Assembly: GCA_010909165.1 (NCBI GenBank)
Contig: VJWM01000238.1
Coordinates: forward strand, 186,001 to 250,000
Length of the DNA stretch: 64,000 bases
Direction of reading: 5' to 3'
Origin: Anthoceros angustus
Lineage: Eukaryota; Streptophyta; Anthocerotopsida; Anthocerotales; Anthocerotaceae
The translations under genes were made by a program, and so were the position numbers. Position 1 is the stretch's first letter. Every line of letters begins with the position of its first letter. This document shows positions 42,328 to 54,139 of the stretch, piece by piece. Under the pieces are notes generated by a model. The model saw only the letters and a list, made by a program, of their open reading frames with translations, searched no databases and was not told the origin of the DNA.

Positions 42328-43214
42328 TGTGGACTACGGACTTCCAGGGGTTAGAAATTAGGTAGGTTTTGTTTTTGTGGGAGGCGAAGGATAAAATGAG
42401 GCGAAAAGGAGGAAATAAGCCGGTTAGCACTCGGGCACTCGGAGTATACTCCGACTCGGAGTGAGGCGTGCCTAGACCTACGATGGCGGGCGGCAGGGTA
42501 AGTCCGGACCCACTCCAGGACCAGGCGGGATAAATCGCGGAAGTAACTTAGAAGTTGGGCGTAAGGGCCGGAGGCGGCGCCACGTGGGCGACCACAGTGG
42601 AGGGCAGGCATGCGTGGTCGGGACCGTAACCTTGCAGGCCGTTATAGCGGTATTCACGCCGCTGGGCAGCGGAGTAAGGCCAGTAAGCGCGAGTAAGCCA
42701 TGCGAGACCTCGGCGATTCTGGACGAGGAAGAGGCGCCCTCAGCCGGTTACTCCGGCGTGGTCGCGGAAGAAGGTCATTTCGCGGCCTCGAGACAATTCT
42801 CGCGATCTCTTGCGCTCCGCAATCCGGCTCTCTGGCGGTATCTCGTGGGACACTCGGACGTCTTCGGGCGCGGCTCACCGTTGAGGTCGGAGAAGCGAGC
42901 AGCGAGGCGTGCGGTCTTACAAGCGGCGGCAACCGGAGAAGGCGATGGCACCCAAAAGCCGCGGAAGTTTGGGAGCCATGGAACCTTGTGGAGCGCAACA
43001 TTGTGACCGCGCTATCCGGACTTTGGGCTCGCTCCGAGGCGGGGTGGTGCGGGAGTGGCATTTGGATGTGTTCCAAATGGTCCGGACATTTGGCACTCTG
43101 GTCGGGAGTTTGCGGAAGATCTTGGCGGTCAACAAGGAGGTGCGGTCCAAGAACCTCCGGAGGACCCAAGGCGATGGACCTTGGAGGTCTGAGGCGGCCT
43201 ACCGCCCAAGGAGG

Positions 43215-44790
43215 GAGTGGTGCGGGCCCCTCAAGGCGAAGGGAAGATAGGTCCACGGCGATGCTAAGGCTGGGGCAGCGGACCCAGCGGTTGGTGATAT
43301 CCAGACTGTTGACGGTGGTCGAGTAGGCGGTGGCCGGATCATCGTCCTGGAACCTACTCACCAAGGTGGATCACCTTGGTGATAATCTATTAGTGTTCAC
43401 CTGCAGCGTTGCGGGGAAGAAGGCGGGGAAGGATTATCTTCGCCCGGTTTAGCGAGGCTCATAGCTCGGGGCGAAGCCCCGCCATCAGGGCATCCCCATA
43501 CACGATCCATGTATGGGGCATTTGAACTCCTCGGGAAGGAGAGCTTGAGCGGCTCGGAAAGGGCTGGGAGGAGTGGGCGGGCAAGGCGGAGGAGGAGGCG
43601 GTCGAAAAAAAGCGGACTCGGGAGGAGGATGGCGGGAGGATTCCGGACTCCATACGTGGAGCGGACCCCTCACCACCCAGTATGGGAAGCAATTCCTCCC
43701 TCCTGGTGCCCCAGCAGGCAGCAGTGGCCCGGCCCCCGGCCCGCCATCACTCGGTGAGCCCCGGACCGGAGGCGAAGAGGCCAAGACCACGGCTGCGGCA
43801 CCCAGTCGGTGCCGGTACCTCTTCCCTGCGGGTGGCAAGCGGAGGAAGCGATGGGAGGCGAGAAGGAAGGCCGGGAGGCGGAGGACAGCGGCCGCATCAG
43901 GCGTCTCGCCCGGCGGAAGGGGCAAAAGGCGTGCTCCGGACTCCATCACCTCCGAGCCCAGGAGAAAAGGCGGAGAAGGAGCTCGCGCCAAAAGGGCCAA
44001 GGAGGAAGAGGGGGGTGGTGCGGGCCCCTCAAGGCGAAGGGAAGATAGGTCCAGCCACAGCGATGCTAAGGCACAGGGCGCAGCGGACCTGTGTTGGTGA
44101 TATCCACATGGACGAGTCGTGGCGGATCGCCATCACTGGAACCTACTCACCAAGGTGGATCACCTTGGTGATAATCTATTAGTGTTCCCGCAGCGCGGGG
44201 AAGAGGGTGGGAAGGATTATCTTCGCCCGGTTTAGCGAGGCTCAGCTCGGGGCGAAGCCCCGCCATCGGTCCCCATACGATCCATGTATGGGGCATTTCA
44301 ACTCCTCGGGAAGGAGAGCTTGAGCGCTCGGAAGGGCCCGAGGCCCTCCGGGAGTGGAGCGGGCAAGGCCGGGAGGAGGCAGTCGACAAAAACCAAACGG
44401 ACTCGGGAGGAGGATGGCGGAGGATTCGGACTCCATACGTGGAGCGGACCCCTCACCACCCAGTATGGGAAGCAATTCCTCCTCCTTCGGTACTGCCAGG
44501 CAGCCGAGCGGCGCGGCCCCAGCGCCACGGCCATCACTCCGGTGAGCCCGCCGGACCGGAGAGCCGAAGCGCAAGACCACGGCTACGCACCCCAGTCGGT
44601 GCAGTACCTCTTCCCACAGTGGCAAGAAGCGGAGGAAGCGATGGGAGGCGAAGGGGCCGCCCGGGAGGCGAGGAGCACAGCAGCAGCCGGGCAGTCATCG
44701 CCGGCGGAAGGGGCAAAAGGCGTGCTCCGGACTCCATCACCTCCGCCGAGCCCGAGGAAAAAGGCGGAGAAGGAGCTCATGCCAAAAGGG
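43215..44790 (+). repeat. Tandem duplication in the 3' LTR, period about 789 bp
   Basis: AACCTACTCACCAAGGTGG occurs at 43351 and 44140. The block GGTGCGGGCCCCTCAAGGCG precedes each (43218 and 44016), and GGCAAAAGGCGTGCTCCGGA follows each (43919 and 44710). Confidence 0.85.
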
Positions 44791-47700
44791 CCAAGGAGGG
44801 GAAGCTCGGACTCGGCCTCGGGACCTAAGGGTCTGATTGGGTCGAGAACCAGTCCGGACTTGCTCGGGGCTGCGGTATGGAGGTCCTTGACGGACCGAGA
44901 TCCGGCTCCGACGGACTTTGTGGGAGCCTCACGGCGGCCGTGGAGGAAACACGGCGGGTCAGCTACCGTCATGGACGGTATGCTCAGAGTCTGTCTTGGG
45001 ATGGCAGAAGGCCGGAGGTGGAAGCCACCGGGCGCATGGTGCTCCTCCGAGGCAGTTGGAGGAGCCAGGCGAGAAGGAAGGCCGGCTCTCGGGATTGAGG
45101 AAGGAAGCCGGGAGGCGGAGAGGAGGTTTGGTCCATCGCAGGGGCCGGACCAAATTCCTTTGGAGGAGCAGTGGCAGCCAAGGAGGCCCAAGCAGGCGGA
45201 GGACCTCTGAGGCGGAGGCGGAGGCGAGGAGGCGAGAAGGAAGGCCGGGAGGCGGAGGCGGAGGCGGAGGACCTCGGGAAGGAGGCGGCCGGCGGACGAG
45301 CCAAGGCTGGAGGCTCGGTGAAGGTGGCCAGGAGGCGGAGGCCACGGCGAGGCCGATCGCGATCACTATCGGCGTGATCGGGCCGGTGGAGGCGGCCAGG
45401 AGCGGCCAATCGAAGGCCGAGCAAGTGGCGCGGAGCAAAGCAGTCGAGCCGTGAGGAGGCGGAGGCCCGGCACGGGATTGGGGACCTCGAGTGCAGTGCG
45501 AGGTAGAAGGCGGAGGCGGGGCTGGAGGACAACAAGGACACCTTGGGTTGCAACTCCAAGATGCATCGCGCGGGGGTTCTCAACGAGAGAATCCAAGACT
45601 TCGAGCGAGAGGTGGAGCCTCCAGCTCCGCTTGAAGACGGAGGAGAAGCGGGTGCAAGGAGTTCGGCGTCGCCGGTTCGGCGGGATGTGGCGGAAGCTGA
45701 GCCTGACGGGATACCGCCCGCCTGGAGAAGGAAGTGGAGGACCTCCGGAAAGAATAGAAGAAGGGAGGAAGCCTTTGGAGGAAAAGTCTGCTGCTCGTCC
45801 GGTTGCGAAGCGAAGGAGCTCGGCTCCATGGCCCGCAAAATGGCGGAGGCGGAGGACAACAAGGACACCTTTGGAGGAGAGGAGGAGAGCGGCGGCGAAG
45901 GTTGCAAGAGGTGAGGCAGCCTTGGCGGCCTCAAGAGTCCGCCTACGGTGGTGAGCTTGGCCACGGAGGCAGGCGCGGGCGGGCGATCTGCTCGATTCTG
46001 GAGCACCTTTGGAGGAGAATGCAGGTGCTCGGGCTCATGTGGAGGAGGCGATTCAGCAAGTCGATTCCGACCGCCTACTACCGAGCTCCTCAAGGCTCTG
46101 GAGGTCTGCGCCACCCTAGGCGGGAGGTGGACTTCGGAAGGAGGAGGAGGCGAGAAGGAAGTGGAGCGGACCGGGGGCGGCACCAGGAGTCCTAGGAGGG
46201 TTGACAGCGGCAGCAGCGGCGAAGGAGGCGGCGGAGGAGGCCGGGAGGAGGAAGGGCCACACAGGAGGTAAGCCCTCGGCACCCTCGCATGGAAGGACGA
46301 GGGAGGATCTTGAAGGGAAAGGGGCAAAGGCGTGCTCCTGACTCCATCACCTCCGCCGAGCCCTGGAGAAAAGGCGGAGAAGGAGCTCGCGCCAAAAGGG
46401 CCAAGGAGGGGAAGCTCCGAGCCAAGACTCGTGACCTAAGGGTCCCGATTGTCCGAGAACCCACCGGACTTACCCGATCTGGTATGGAGGTCCTGACGTG
46501 GATGCCGGCCCCCACGGACTTTGTGGGAGCCTCATCACAGCGGAGGAAACACCGCCACCGCCATGGACGGTATGCCTGGGTCTCGGATGGCCGAGAAGGC
46601 CTGGAGGTGGAAGCCACCCGAGGCGCATGGTGCTCCTCCGAGCTTGGAGGGAGCCCAGAGGCGAGAAGGAAGGCAAGCTCGGATTGATTGAGGAAGGCCG
46701 GGAGGCGGAGAGGGAGGTTTGGTCCATCCGCGATCGACCAAATTCCTTCACCGAGGAACAAGTGCCAAGGAGGCCCAAGCGGAGGACCTCTGCAGAGGGC
46801 GAGCGCAACAGAAGCGAGGACGCCCGGGCGCAAGAACGGGCGGGATCTCGCGAGGCAGCCCGACCGACCGAGCCAAGCCGAGAGGCTCGTGAAGGTGGCC
46901 AAGGAGGCGGAGGCCACGGCGAAGGCCGATCGCGATCACGGCGTGATCGAACCGTGGAGGAGGCGGCCGAGAGAGCCGGCCAATCAAGGCCGAGCAAGTG
47001 GTCAGCAAGCACGTTGAGCTGAGGAGGCGCTGAGGCCAAGACCCGGGAGATTGGGGACCTCGGTGCACCGCAGGAGGTAGAAGGCGGGTGAGCCGGAGGA
47101 CAACAAGGACACCTTGGAGTTGCAACCCAAGATGACGGAGCGCAGGGGTTCTCAACGAGAGAATCCAAGACTTCGAGCGAGAGGTGAACGCCCAGCCCGC
47201 TTGAAGACGGAGGAGAACAAAGGGCGGTGCAAGGAGTTCGACGCCGCAAGTTGCGAGATGTGGCGGAAGCCGAGTGACGGATACCGCCCGCCTGGAGAAG
47301 GAAGTGGAGGACCTCCGGGAAAGAATAGAAGAAGGGAGGAAGGCACTGGAGGAAAAGGTACAGCTCGTCCGGTTGCAGGAAGCAGAAGGAGAGCTCAGCT
47401 CCATGGCCCGCAAAATGGCGGAGCTGAAGCAACAACGGGAGGAGGAGAACGCCGAGCAGCAGCGAAGGTTGCAAGAGGTAACGGAGGCAGCCTTGACGGC
47501 CTCAAGGGAGTCCGCCCGCCCATACCGTGAGCTTGGCCACGAGACAGCCAACGGGCGATCCGCCCGCCACGAGCACCTGGAGGAGGGAGTACCGGGTGCT
47601 CCGGGCTCATGTGGAGGAGGCGATTCAGCAAGTCGATTCCGACCGCCTACTACCACGCAGCTCCTCAAGGCTGAGGTCCCGCGCCACCCTAGGCGGGAGG

Positions 47701-47900
47701 GTGGACTTCGGAAGGACGAGGGAGGAGGCGAGGAGGACGGACCCGGGACAAGACAACCTGGAGTCCTAGGAGCGCTGCTTGACGACGGCAGCAGCAGCGA
47801 AGGAGAGGGAGGAACCGGGAGGAGGAAGGGGCGCCACACCGAGGTAAGCCCCCGACCTCGCATGGAAGGACGAGGGAGGATCTTGAAGGGAAAGGGGCAA
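44700..47900 (+). repeat. Tandem duplication in the 3' LTR, period about 1.6 kb
   Basis: The phrase AAGGCGTGCTCC...ACTCCATCACCTCCGCCGAG occurs at about 44715 and 46326. The following 1.6 kb of coiled-coil coding sequence is repeated, ending both times in TCGCATGGAAGGACGAGGG (46286 and 47859). Confidence 0.85.
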
Positions 47901-47957
47901 CCGGGCATTCGGGAACCAAGGGAGGGCTCGATGGATGAACCCGTGGCTAGCCCGTGA
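47274..47957 (+). pseudogene. Best-preserved coiled-coil part of the LTR-borne frame
   Basis: 227 open codons. Residues 1-80 form a clear heptad-repeat coiled coil: RLEKEVEDLRERIEEGRKAL, then EKVQLVRLQEAEGELSSMAR, then KMAELKQQREEENAEQQRRL. It then shifts out of the ancestral frame (the VDSDFAYYH block is read in another frame here) and ends in an acidic Gly/Ser stretch. It shows that the region once encoded a long helical rod. There is no enzyme motif. ATG at 47274 is merely the first Met of this open segment. Confidence 0.5.
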
Positions 47958-49126
47958 GGAGGCATGCCGAGCGAGGTCGGACTTTGTCCGGACTCAGAAA
48001 GGACCAGGGTCGGCCCCAGGTCTGGACTTAGGGATCCAGACTCTGGTAGTCCGGACCACGAGGTCCGGACCCTGTGGAAGGGTTGGGTCGAGGCCGGACC
48101 CGGAGGCCGGACCTAGAGGTCCGGACTGAAGGCGGGCCGGAGGCCGGACCCGGAGGAAGGCCGGACCTAGAGGTCCGGACTCGAGTCGAGGCAGTCTGAG
48201 GTCCAAACTCGGGAGTGGGGAGAGCCGTCCACCCCCAGATCCAACCCTTGAGGGCCCAGCGAGGGCCGCCGAGAGAGAAGAGGGAGGACGAGGAGGACTT
48301 GGTGGTACCGCGTTGTCGAGCCGCCGCCGGTGGCGCAGCAGACCCTCGGGAAGAGGAAGGGTCCCCGCGGATCATCCGATTGGGTGCTTGCGCCGGCGGG
48401 GCTCGGCTTTGGGCCGCCGGTGCCAAGAAGGAATGAGGGGCCAGCCCACCGTGGCGGCGATAGGTGGAATAAGCGGTAGTAGGCGGTGGTTAGGGGTACC
48501 TGGTGGCCCTCGGCTCGAATAGAGGTGTAATAAAGGCGCCGACCTTGTAGTATAAGAGGGCTAAGGCCTACAGATAAATCATCTTTCTCTTGGTGTTGAT
48601 CGCGTTCTTGCGAGACCTTGTGTGTCTTCTTGCTAACGTGAGTCCCGAGTCACCGAGCACGGCGGCTCGGGAGATTGATCGGGGTCACTGGTAGCGGACC
48701 TAGCGTGTTGTGGTGTGTGGGGAAGGTGGCGGTGACCCGTGCTCGTCGGCCCGACCCGGCTGCCGAGCAATTTGGGCGTGTGGCCGGAGGAACTCGGGAG
48801 GCGTGGAGCCGGACGGAGGCCGGACCTAGAGGTCCGGACCCGGAGGAGGACGTTGTGTAACCAGCGTCTTTTCTAAGGCGGTGTAAGCGTGAGGGGAGAG
48901 AGAAGGGATGTGGTGGCGGATGTGAGCGATACGGTGCAGGTCCTAAGCGTTTAGCCATCAGGCTGTCTGAAACGTTGTGAGTAGTTAGGAGTATGTGTGT
49001 TGAGATCGAGCCGGCGCTAAGTGCGGTAGGAATCACACAGGCAGCAGTAAGGGCTATCATTCCTTTGGGAACGGACTTCTTCCCTACAACGACACGGATT
49101 GTGCCGGGCCATGTTGATCGGCCACA

Positions 49127-52100
49127 AGCTGGCACCTCTCGCGCAGTGCACCCCCTCACGGAGTGGCAAGCGGAGGAAGCGATGGGAGGCGGAGAGGGCC
49201 CTTGAGGAGGCGAGGAGGACACCCAGTAGCGGCCCACTTGGGCCGGTCATCGACCGGCGGAAGGGGCAAAAGGGCTTGCTCCAGACTCCTCACCTCAGGC
49301 CCAGGAGAAAAGAGGGCGGAGAAGGAGCTCGCGGCCAAAGAGGCCAGGAGGTGGCTCGGGAGCTCGGCCTCGGGGACCTAAGGGTCTGATTAGGTCCGGA
49401 CCACGAGGTCGGACTTACTCGGACAGTATGGAGGTCCTTGGCGGACCGTGAAATCTCCGCTCACCGGACTTTGTGGGAGCCTCACAGTGGCCGTGGAAGA
49501 AACACGGGTCACAGCTACCGTCATGGACGGTATGCTTTGGGGTCTCTGGATGGCCGAGAAGACCCGGAGGTAGAAGCCACCGGGCGCATGGTACTCCTCC
49601 GTGAGCAGCTGGAGGGGCCCAGAGGCAGAAGGAAGGCCAAGCTCGGCCGATTGAGGAAGGGAACGCCGGAGGCCGAGAGGGAGGTCCGTCCATCCGCAAG
49701 GACCGGACTAAATTCCTTCAGTGGAGGCGGTGAGCGAGCTAAGGAGGCCCAGGTGAGGACCTCTGTGACGGAGGCGGCGAGGCGGAGGAGGCCGGGCGCA
49801 AGCGGCAGGCGGAGGAGGCGGAGGCGGCCCAGTGGACGAGCCAATGGAGGCTCGGTGAAGGTGGCCAGGAGGCGGAAGCCACGGCGGCCGATCGCGATCA
49901 CTATCTCGGCGTGGTCGGGTGGAGGAGGCGGTGAGAGCCACGGCCAATCGAAGGCCGGCGGTGGCGTGAGCAGGCGGAGGAGGCGGAGGAGGCCGGCCAG
50001 GAAATCGGGGACCTCGAGGGTGCAGGGAGGTAGAAGGAGGCGGAGCCACGGCGGCCGATCGCGATCACTATCGGCGTGATCGGAACCCTGGAGGAGGCCG
50101 AGAGCCACGGCCAATCAAGGCCGAGCAGTGCAGAGCAAGCACGACGAGCCGCAAACACCGGAGGCCGAGAAGACCCGGAAATCGGGGACCCTGTGCGCAC
50201 TGGCAGGAGGTAGAAGGGAGGCGGAGGAGTTGGAGGACAAGAAGGACACCTTGGAGTTACAACTCCAAGGCAGCGTCGGAGCGACAAGGGTTCTCAATGA
50301 GAGAATCCAGGACTTGACGGGAGATGGCGCCTCCGGCACGAAGATGGAGGCGGGGAGGTGGCGGAGCAGCCGGACCCCGGGGCCAGAAGTTCGCGACAAG
50401 GAGATGGAGGATCTCGGACTCTCCGGGAGGTGGAGGCGGCGGAGATGGAGGACCGCAAGGAGACTTTGGGCTGACAAACTATCATTGAGAGGAATGGTAG
50501 TCTGCGGGACATGGTCGGAGCGGAAAAAATGCTCTCGGCTCTGTTGGCGGACAGTCGATGCGATGGAGCAGGGGAGGCGGGGCGTCGCCGAGATGGAGAA
50601 GGGGCACAGGCGAAGCCGCGATCCCAGATGTTGCGGCCGTGGGCGGAGATGGCGGAGTTAACGGCGGAATGGACAAAGCGGGCGGGCAGACAAGAACTGG
50701 TCGGTGAGGAAGTCGGAAGGGGAGCTGGGCGGGCAAGGTGGCGTGAGCAGGCGGAGGAGTTGGGCGGGTGGAGCAGCGGTTGCGGGAGGTGGCCGGCCTG
50801 GCGACCTCGCGAGCGGCCGGCTCCGGCTATCAAACTGGCGGGGAGGTGGAGCAACAAGCGCGCAGGCTCGGCTCCGGAGCACCTATGGCGAAGGGAGTAT
50901 CGGGTGCTCGGGCGCGTGGAAGAGCAATCCGGCAAGTGGATTCGGACTTTGCCTATTACCACGGCTCCGAGCTCGGTAGAGGCCTCTGCGCCAGCTGCAA
51001 TAAAATACGGACCCTGGAAGGCTCGGAGGGGAAGAAGGGGGCAGGGCGGCCAGGGGACCCTAGGGGCCCTGTTTGGGGGACGCAGCGGAGAGAAGAGCCC
51101 CAAGAGGAGGCGGGGCGGACCCCAGTAAGTTCACCACCACTCGGAGAAGGGGGTGGCCAGGCTGAAAGGGGGTCGAAGGAGGAGCCAACTGAACCAAGAC
51201 AAGGGTCGGGGGTGAGGAGGAGGACCTAGCGATCAGGTCCACGGGAGTCGGGAGCTTGGGGACCCGGACCCGTAAGTCGGACCACGAGGTCCCAGGCAGG
51301 ACCCGGCCGGCGGACTCGAAATAAGCGGACCCACAGGTTGGACTCGGAGTCGAGACCGGACCTCGAGGTCGGGACTCGTGATGGAGGAGCCCCGACTTCT
51401 AGGAGGCGGATGGCGGTGGCCCCAGGAGGACCCATGGGGAGGCGGAGGAGGATGGCGTCGTGGTAGCGGTCGTCGCCGCCCATTGTGGCGGGATTCGGGA
51501 GAGGAGGTCCGCCTCGCGGATCATCCGATTAGGGTCTTGCCCATGGAGCGGGACGGAGATTGGACCACCAATCCCAAGGCGGAACTCGGGACCTTCCAGC
51601 CACAGAAGGAGATAGGGGAGGAATAGGATGGTAGGCGGCCGATTAGGGCATCTTGGTGGACCATTTCGAGAATAGGGGTGTAATAAAGGCGCGACACAGG
51701 CGTAGTATAAGAGGGTCACGCCTCAATAAATCATCTTTCTCTTGGTGTTGATGCCGCGTTCTTGCAGGACCTTGTGTGTCTTCTTGCTAACGTGAGTCTG
51801 AGTCCGGCGAGCCACGGCGCTCGGAGGATTGATCGGGGTCTGGTAGCCGGACCTAACGTGTTGTGGTGTGTGCGGGGAAGGTGGCCCGGGGGACCGTGCT
51901 CGTCGCAGCCCGGCCGAGCGGGCCGAGCGTGTGGCCGGAGGGACTCGGGAGGCGTCTGAGCCGGACGGAGGCAGTGGAGCAGCGGAGGAGGTCGGGCTGT
52001 GTAACCAGCGTCTTTCCTTAAGGCGGATAAGTGTGGTGTGAGTGGAGAGGAGCGGACGAGAGGTGTGAGGCAGGCGTGAGCAAGCAGGTGTGACAGGTCC

Positions 52101-52299
52101 TTAAGCGTTTGGCCATACCGGCTGTGCGGTGTTGTCGAGTAGTTAGATGTGAACTAAAGTGTGTGCGTTGGGTGAGCAGACGCAAAGTAAGGCACGAATA
52201 GCACGCAAGCGGAACTGTCATTCCCTTAGGAGCGAACTCCTTCCTACAGCGACACGGGATTATGTGGCCGGTACGGCCATCGGTAAAAATCGCGCCACA
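49127..52299 (+). mobile_element. Right half of the split long LTR (copy B)
   Basis: Resumes at the point where 28468-29995 stopped, with GTGCA...CCTCACGGAGTGGCAAGCGGAGG corresponding to about 31480-31510 of the 5' LTR. It then carries the AAGGGGCAAAAGG block (49260), coiled-coil remains including VDSDFAYYH codons (about 50937-50965), TATA (51703), AATAAA (51725) and the CGCGCCACA end. The next five bases (cagta) nearly match cggta before 28468, consistent with an aged target duplication of a solo LTR. Confidence 0.8.
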
Positions 52300-54139
52300 C
52301 AGTACGATTATTGTTACAAGAAATGTATGTGTAAGCGGTGTGCGCATATGCAAAGCAAGTGTGCGGCAAATAGAATGCAAGTCAGGTCGAGTGACAAACA
52401 CGCTTTAGCGGCAGGAGACATGGGTCAACTTTGGGAAGGCAATGCTTTCCAACTTTTCAATTCAACAACCCGCTATACACACCCTTTGTGGAAGTGCTAC
52501 AAAACTCCACAGACCGGATCCTACCCACTGATTCGGCACTTGTATGCACTTGTTGTCGTGCGTCATGGCATGTTTCATGTGCCCCCTGTGAAATAAACAC
52601 CTAGATAAATCGGCATCACTTGCACAGCGTCTTACGGCAAACGGCTAGTGCAGGCTTGCAATGCATCGGCGACGCCAGTTTGGAATGCTTCGTCTTCAAA
52701 TGGAGGTTGCAGCCTTCTCCGCCACATTGTCTCCGTGTGTTGGGTGATGTTGGGAGCTCCATCTTCTCGGTCTGTGGAAACCTCTTCTCGATCTGTGCAA
52801 ACATCTTCGCACATATGAGGAGAACTCGGGACGTTGTTGTGACGAGAGCCTTCTGATGGATGCAAAGGAAAGAATTGATCGCCGACTATATCTGGTGTTG
52901 GCAAATGCCAGTCTATCAATGCCTCGTACCACGGGCATTGGCGTGTGTAATCGACCATCTCCTCAAGCAAGCGGTGATGCCATCAATGTTAGCTCTTCAT
53001 CGACAATATAACAAGGTTAAATACATTGCTGGTTGGCATCGACACAGGCGGTGGGTGTCGTGGTATGTGAGAGGAGGGTGGCGTTCTTGGCGGCCCAGTG
53101 CAGGCATTTGAAGTCGCTATTGTGAACATCCACATTTTGTGTGTAGCGGATAGATGCCGCCCATGAGAATCTGACGTGGAGAAGGCGGTCGTTGTTGGCG
53201 TCCCATCCTTCTCATCAGCGAGCACGATACCGGCATGTCGGAGAAAGTGGCGGTGCCCTCAATGCGACTTTCTATGCGACCGGCCCGATTAACATTCTTG
53301 AGGGGTGGGGTATTTTGAGTTTGAACCATCGGTTGCAATGCAGCGTATCTGAATCCGGACTTGACGGCGCATGCTATGTCCATGCCATGTTGCGGAACAT
53401 CAACACCCATCCACACTTTCACGGCAACATTGTGAGGAAACTATCCGTTGGTATCGTGAAGCGGTGAGTGCCGTGGAATATGCAAGCATGTTCTCCCTAC
53501 TTGATTCGTGACTTGTTTAAGGTTATGCATCTCATTTATTTTTCGGGCTTTCAATGCGTAGCGTAGGAATTTGCGGTCGTCCTCGCCCATTCACGAGGAT
53601 GAGGCGCGGCGTGGGCATCGCCCTCTATAAGGTGCGGTTTGAATCCATCGATGAGCAACACATGTCTCCTCCACTCGGCGACATCAATACGCCACGCAAC
53701 GGATGTATTAATTTATGCCCACCCACCGCATTGAGCGGTGAGCGAAGCTTCGATGTCGGGCGGGCACATGGTGTGGATGATGTGGACATCGATGACACAT
53801 GGCGGTTGGGATCCCCAACAAGTGCCAGTGATGACCTGACAGCGGTGCAGCGGAAACACCATTGTTCACAAGTTGCGAACATTGCGGTACCACGAAACTT
53901 CTCTGCTGCGACATACACTCCTATCAATCCAATCCAAGTTCGGTATATCGATGTTGCCATAGCGGCTATATTGGAGGCTCTTGGTACTTGCGCCATCGGA
54001 AACTCGCCACGGTCCATGGCGGAGGCAAAGAAAACCCTATATATGTTTGGGCCCAAGGTCGAAAAGATTCACGCTTTGTGTTAATGTTGCTTTTCCGTGG
54101 ACCATATGCTTAAAGAAATTTGCGAAATGTGCATCGGCG
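52300..54139. other. Uncharacterised stretch left of the CACTA transposase
   Basis: Several open stretches exist, for example 52632-52970 (minus), 53117-53422 (minus) and a 176-codon plus-strand frame at 53554-54084. None has a domain I recognise. The plus-strand frame runs into the transposase region and may be part of the same element's 5' gene portion. Confidence 0.35.

Larger units (their letters stand above)
29996..49126 (+). mobile_element. Nearly complete Ty3/gypsy element, 19.1 kb, long LTRs
   Basis: In order: 5' LTR (29996-34665), primer site (34669), gag (34885-about 38160), protease not located, RT/RNase H (about 39600-40620), integrase (about 40950-42295), purine tract (42301-42327) and 3' LTR (42328-49126). 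The tRNA-Asp-type primer site and long LTRs recall the Athila/Tat group of plant Ty3/gypsy elements; I did not build a phylogeny. Frameshifts break all genes. It interrupts another LTR of the same family at the phrase continued at 49127. No clean 5-bp target duplication could be read (ttcat/agctg). Confidence 0.85.
42328..49126 (+). repeat. 3' LTR, expanded to 6.8 kb
   Basis: Starts TGTGGACTACGGACTT and ends GGCCACA. It matches the 5' LTR through the U3 palindromes, the ATGGCACCCAAAAGCC region (42944), hairpin, coiled-coil remains, minisatellite (about 47990-48200), TATA (48548) and R/U5. It is about 2.1 kb longer than the 5' LTR because of internal tandem duplications: about 789 bp (43215-44790) and about 1.6 kb (44712-47900). 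The 386-bp duplication of the 5' LTR is not shared. Confidence 0.8.

Noticed and set aside
53000-53470. A second Harbinger-like transposase on the minus strand
   Set aside because: Some short phrases looked suggestive, but no DDE motif, HDA or ENAF block could be found in any frame.
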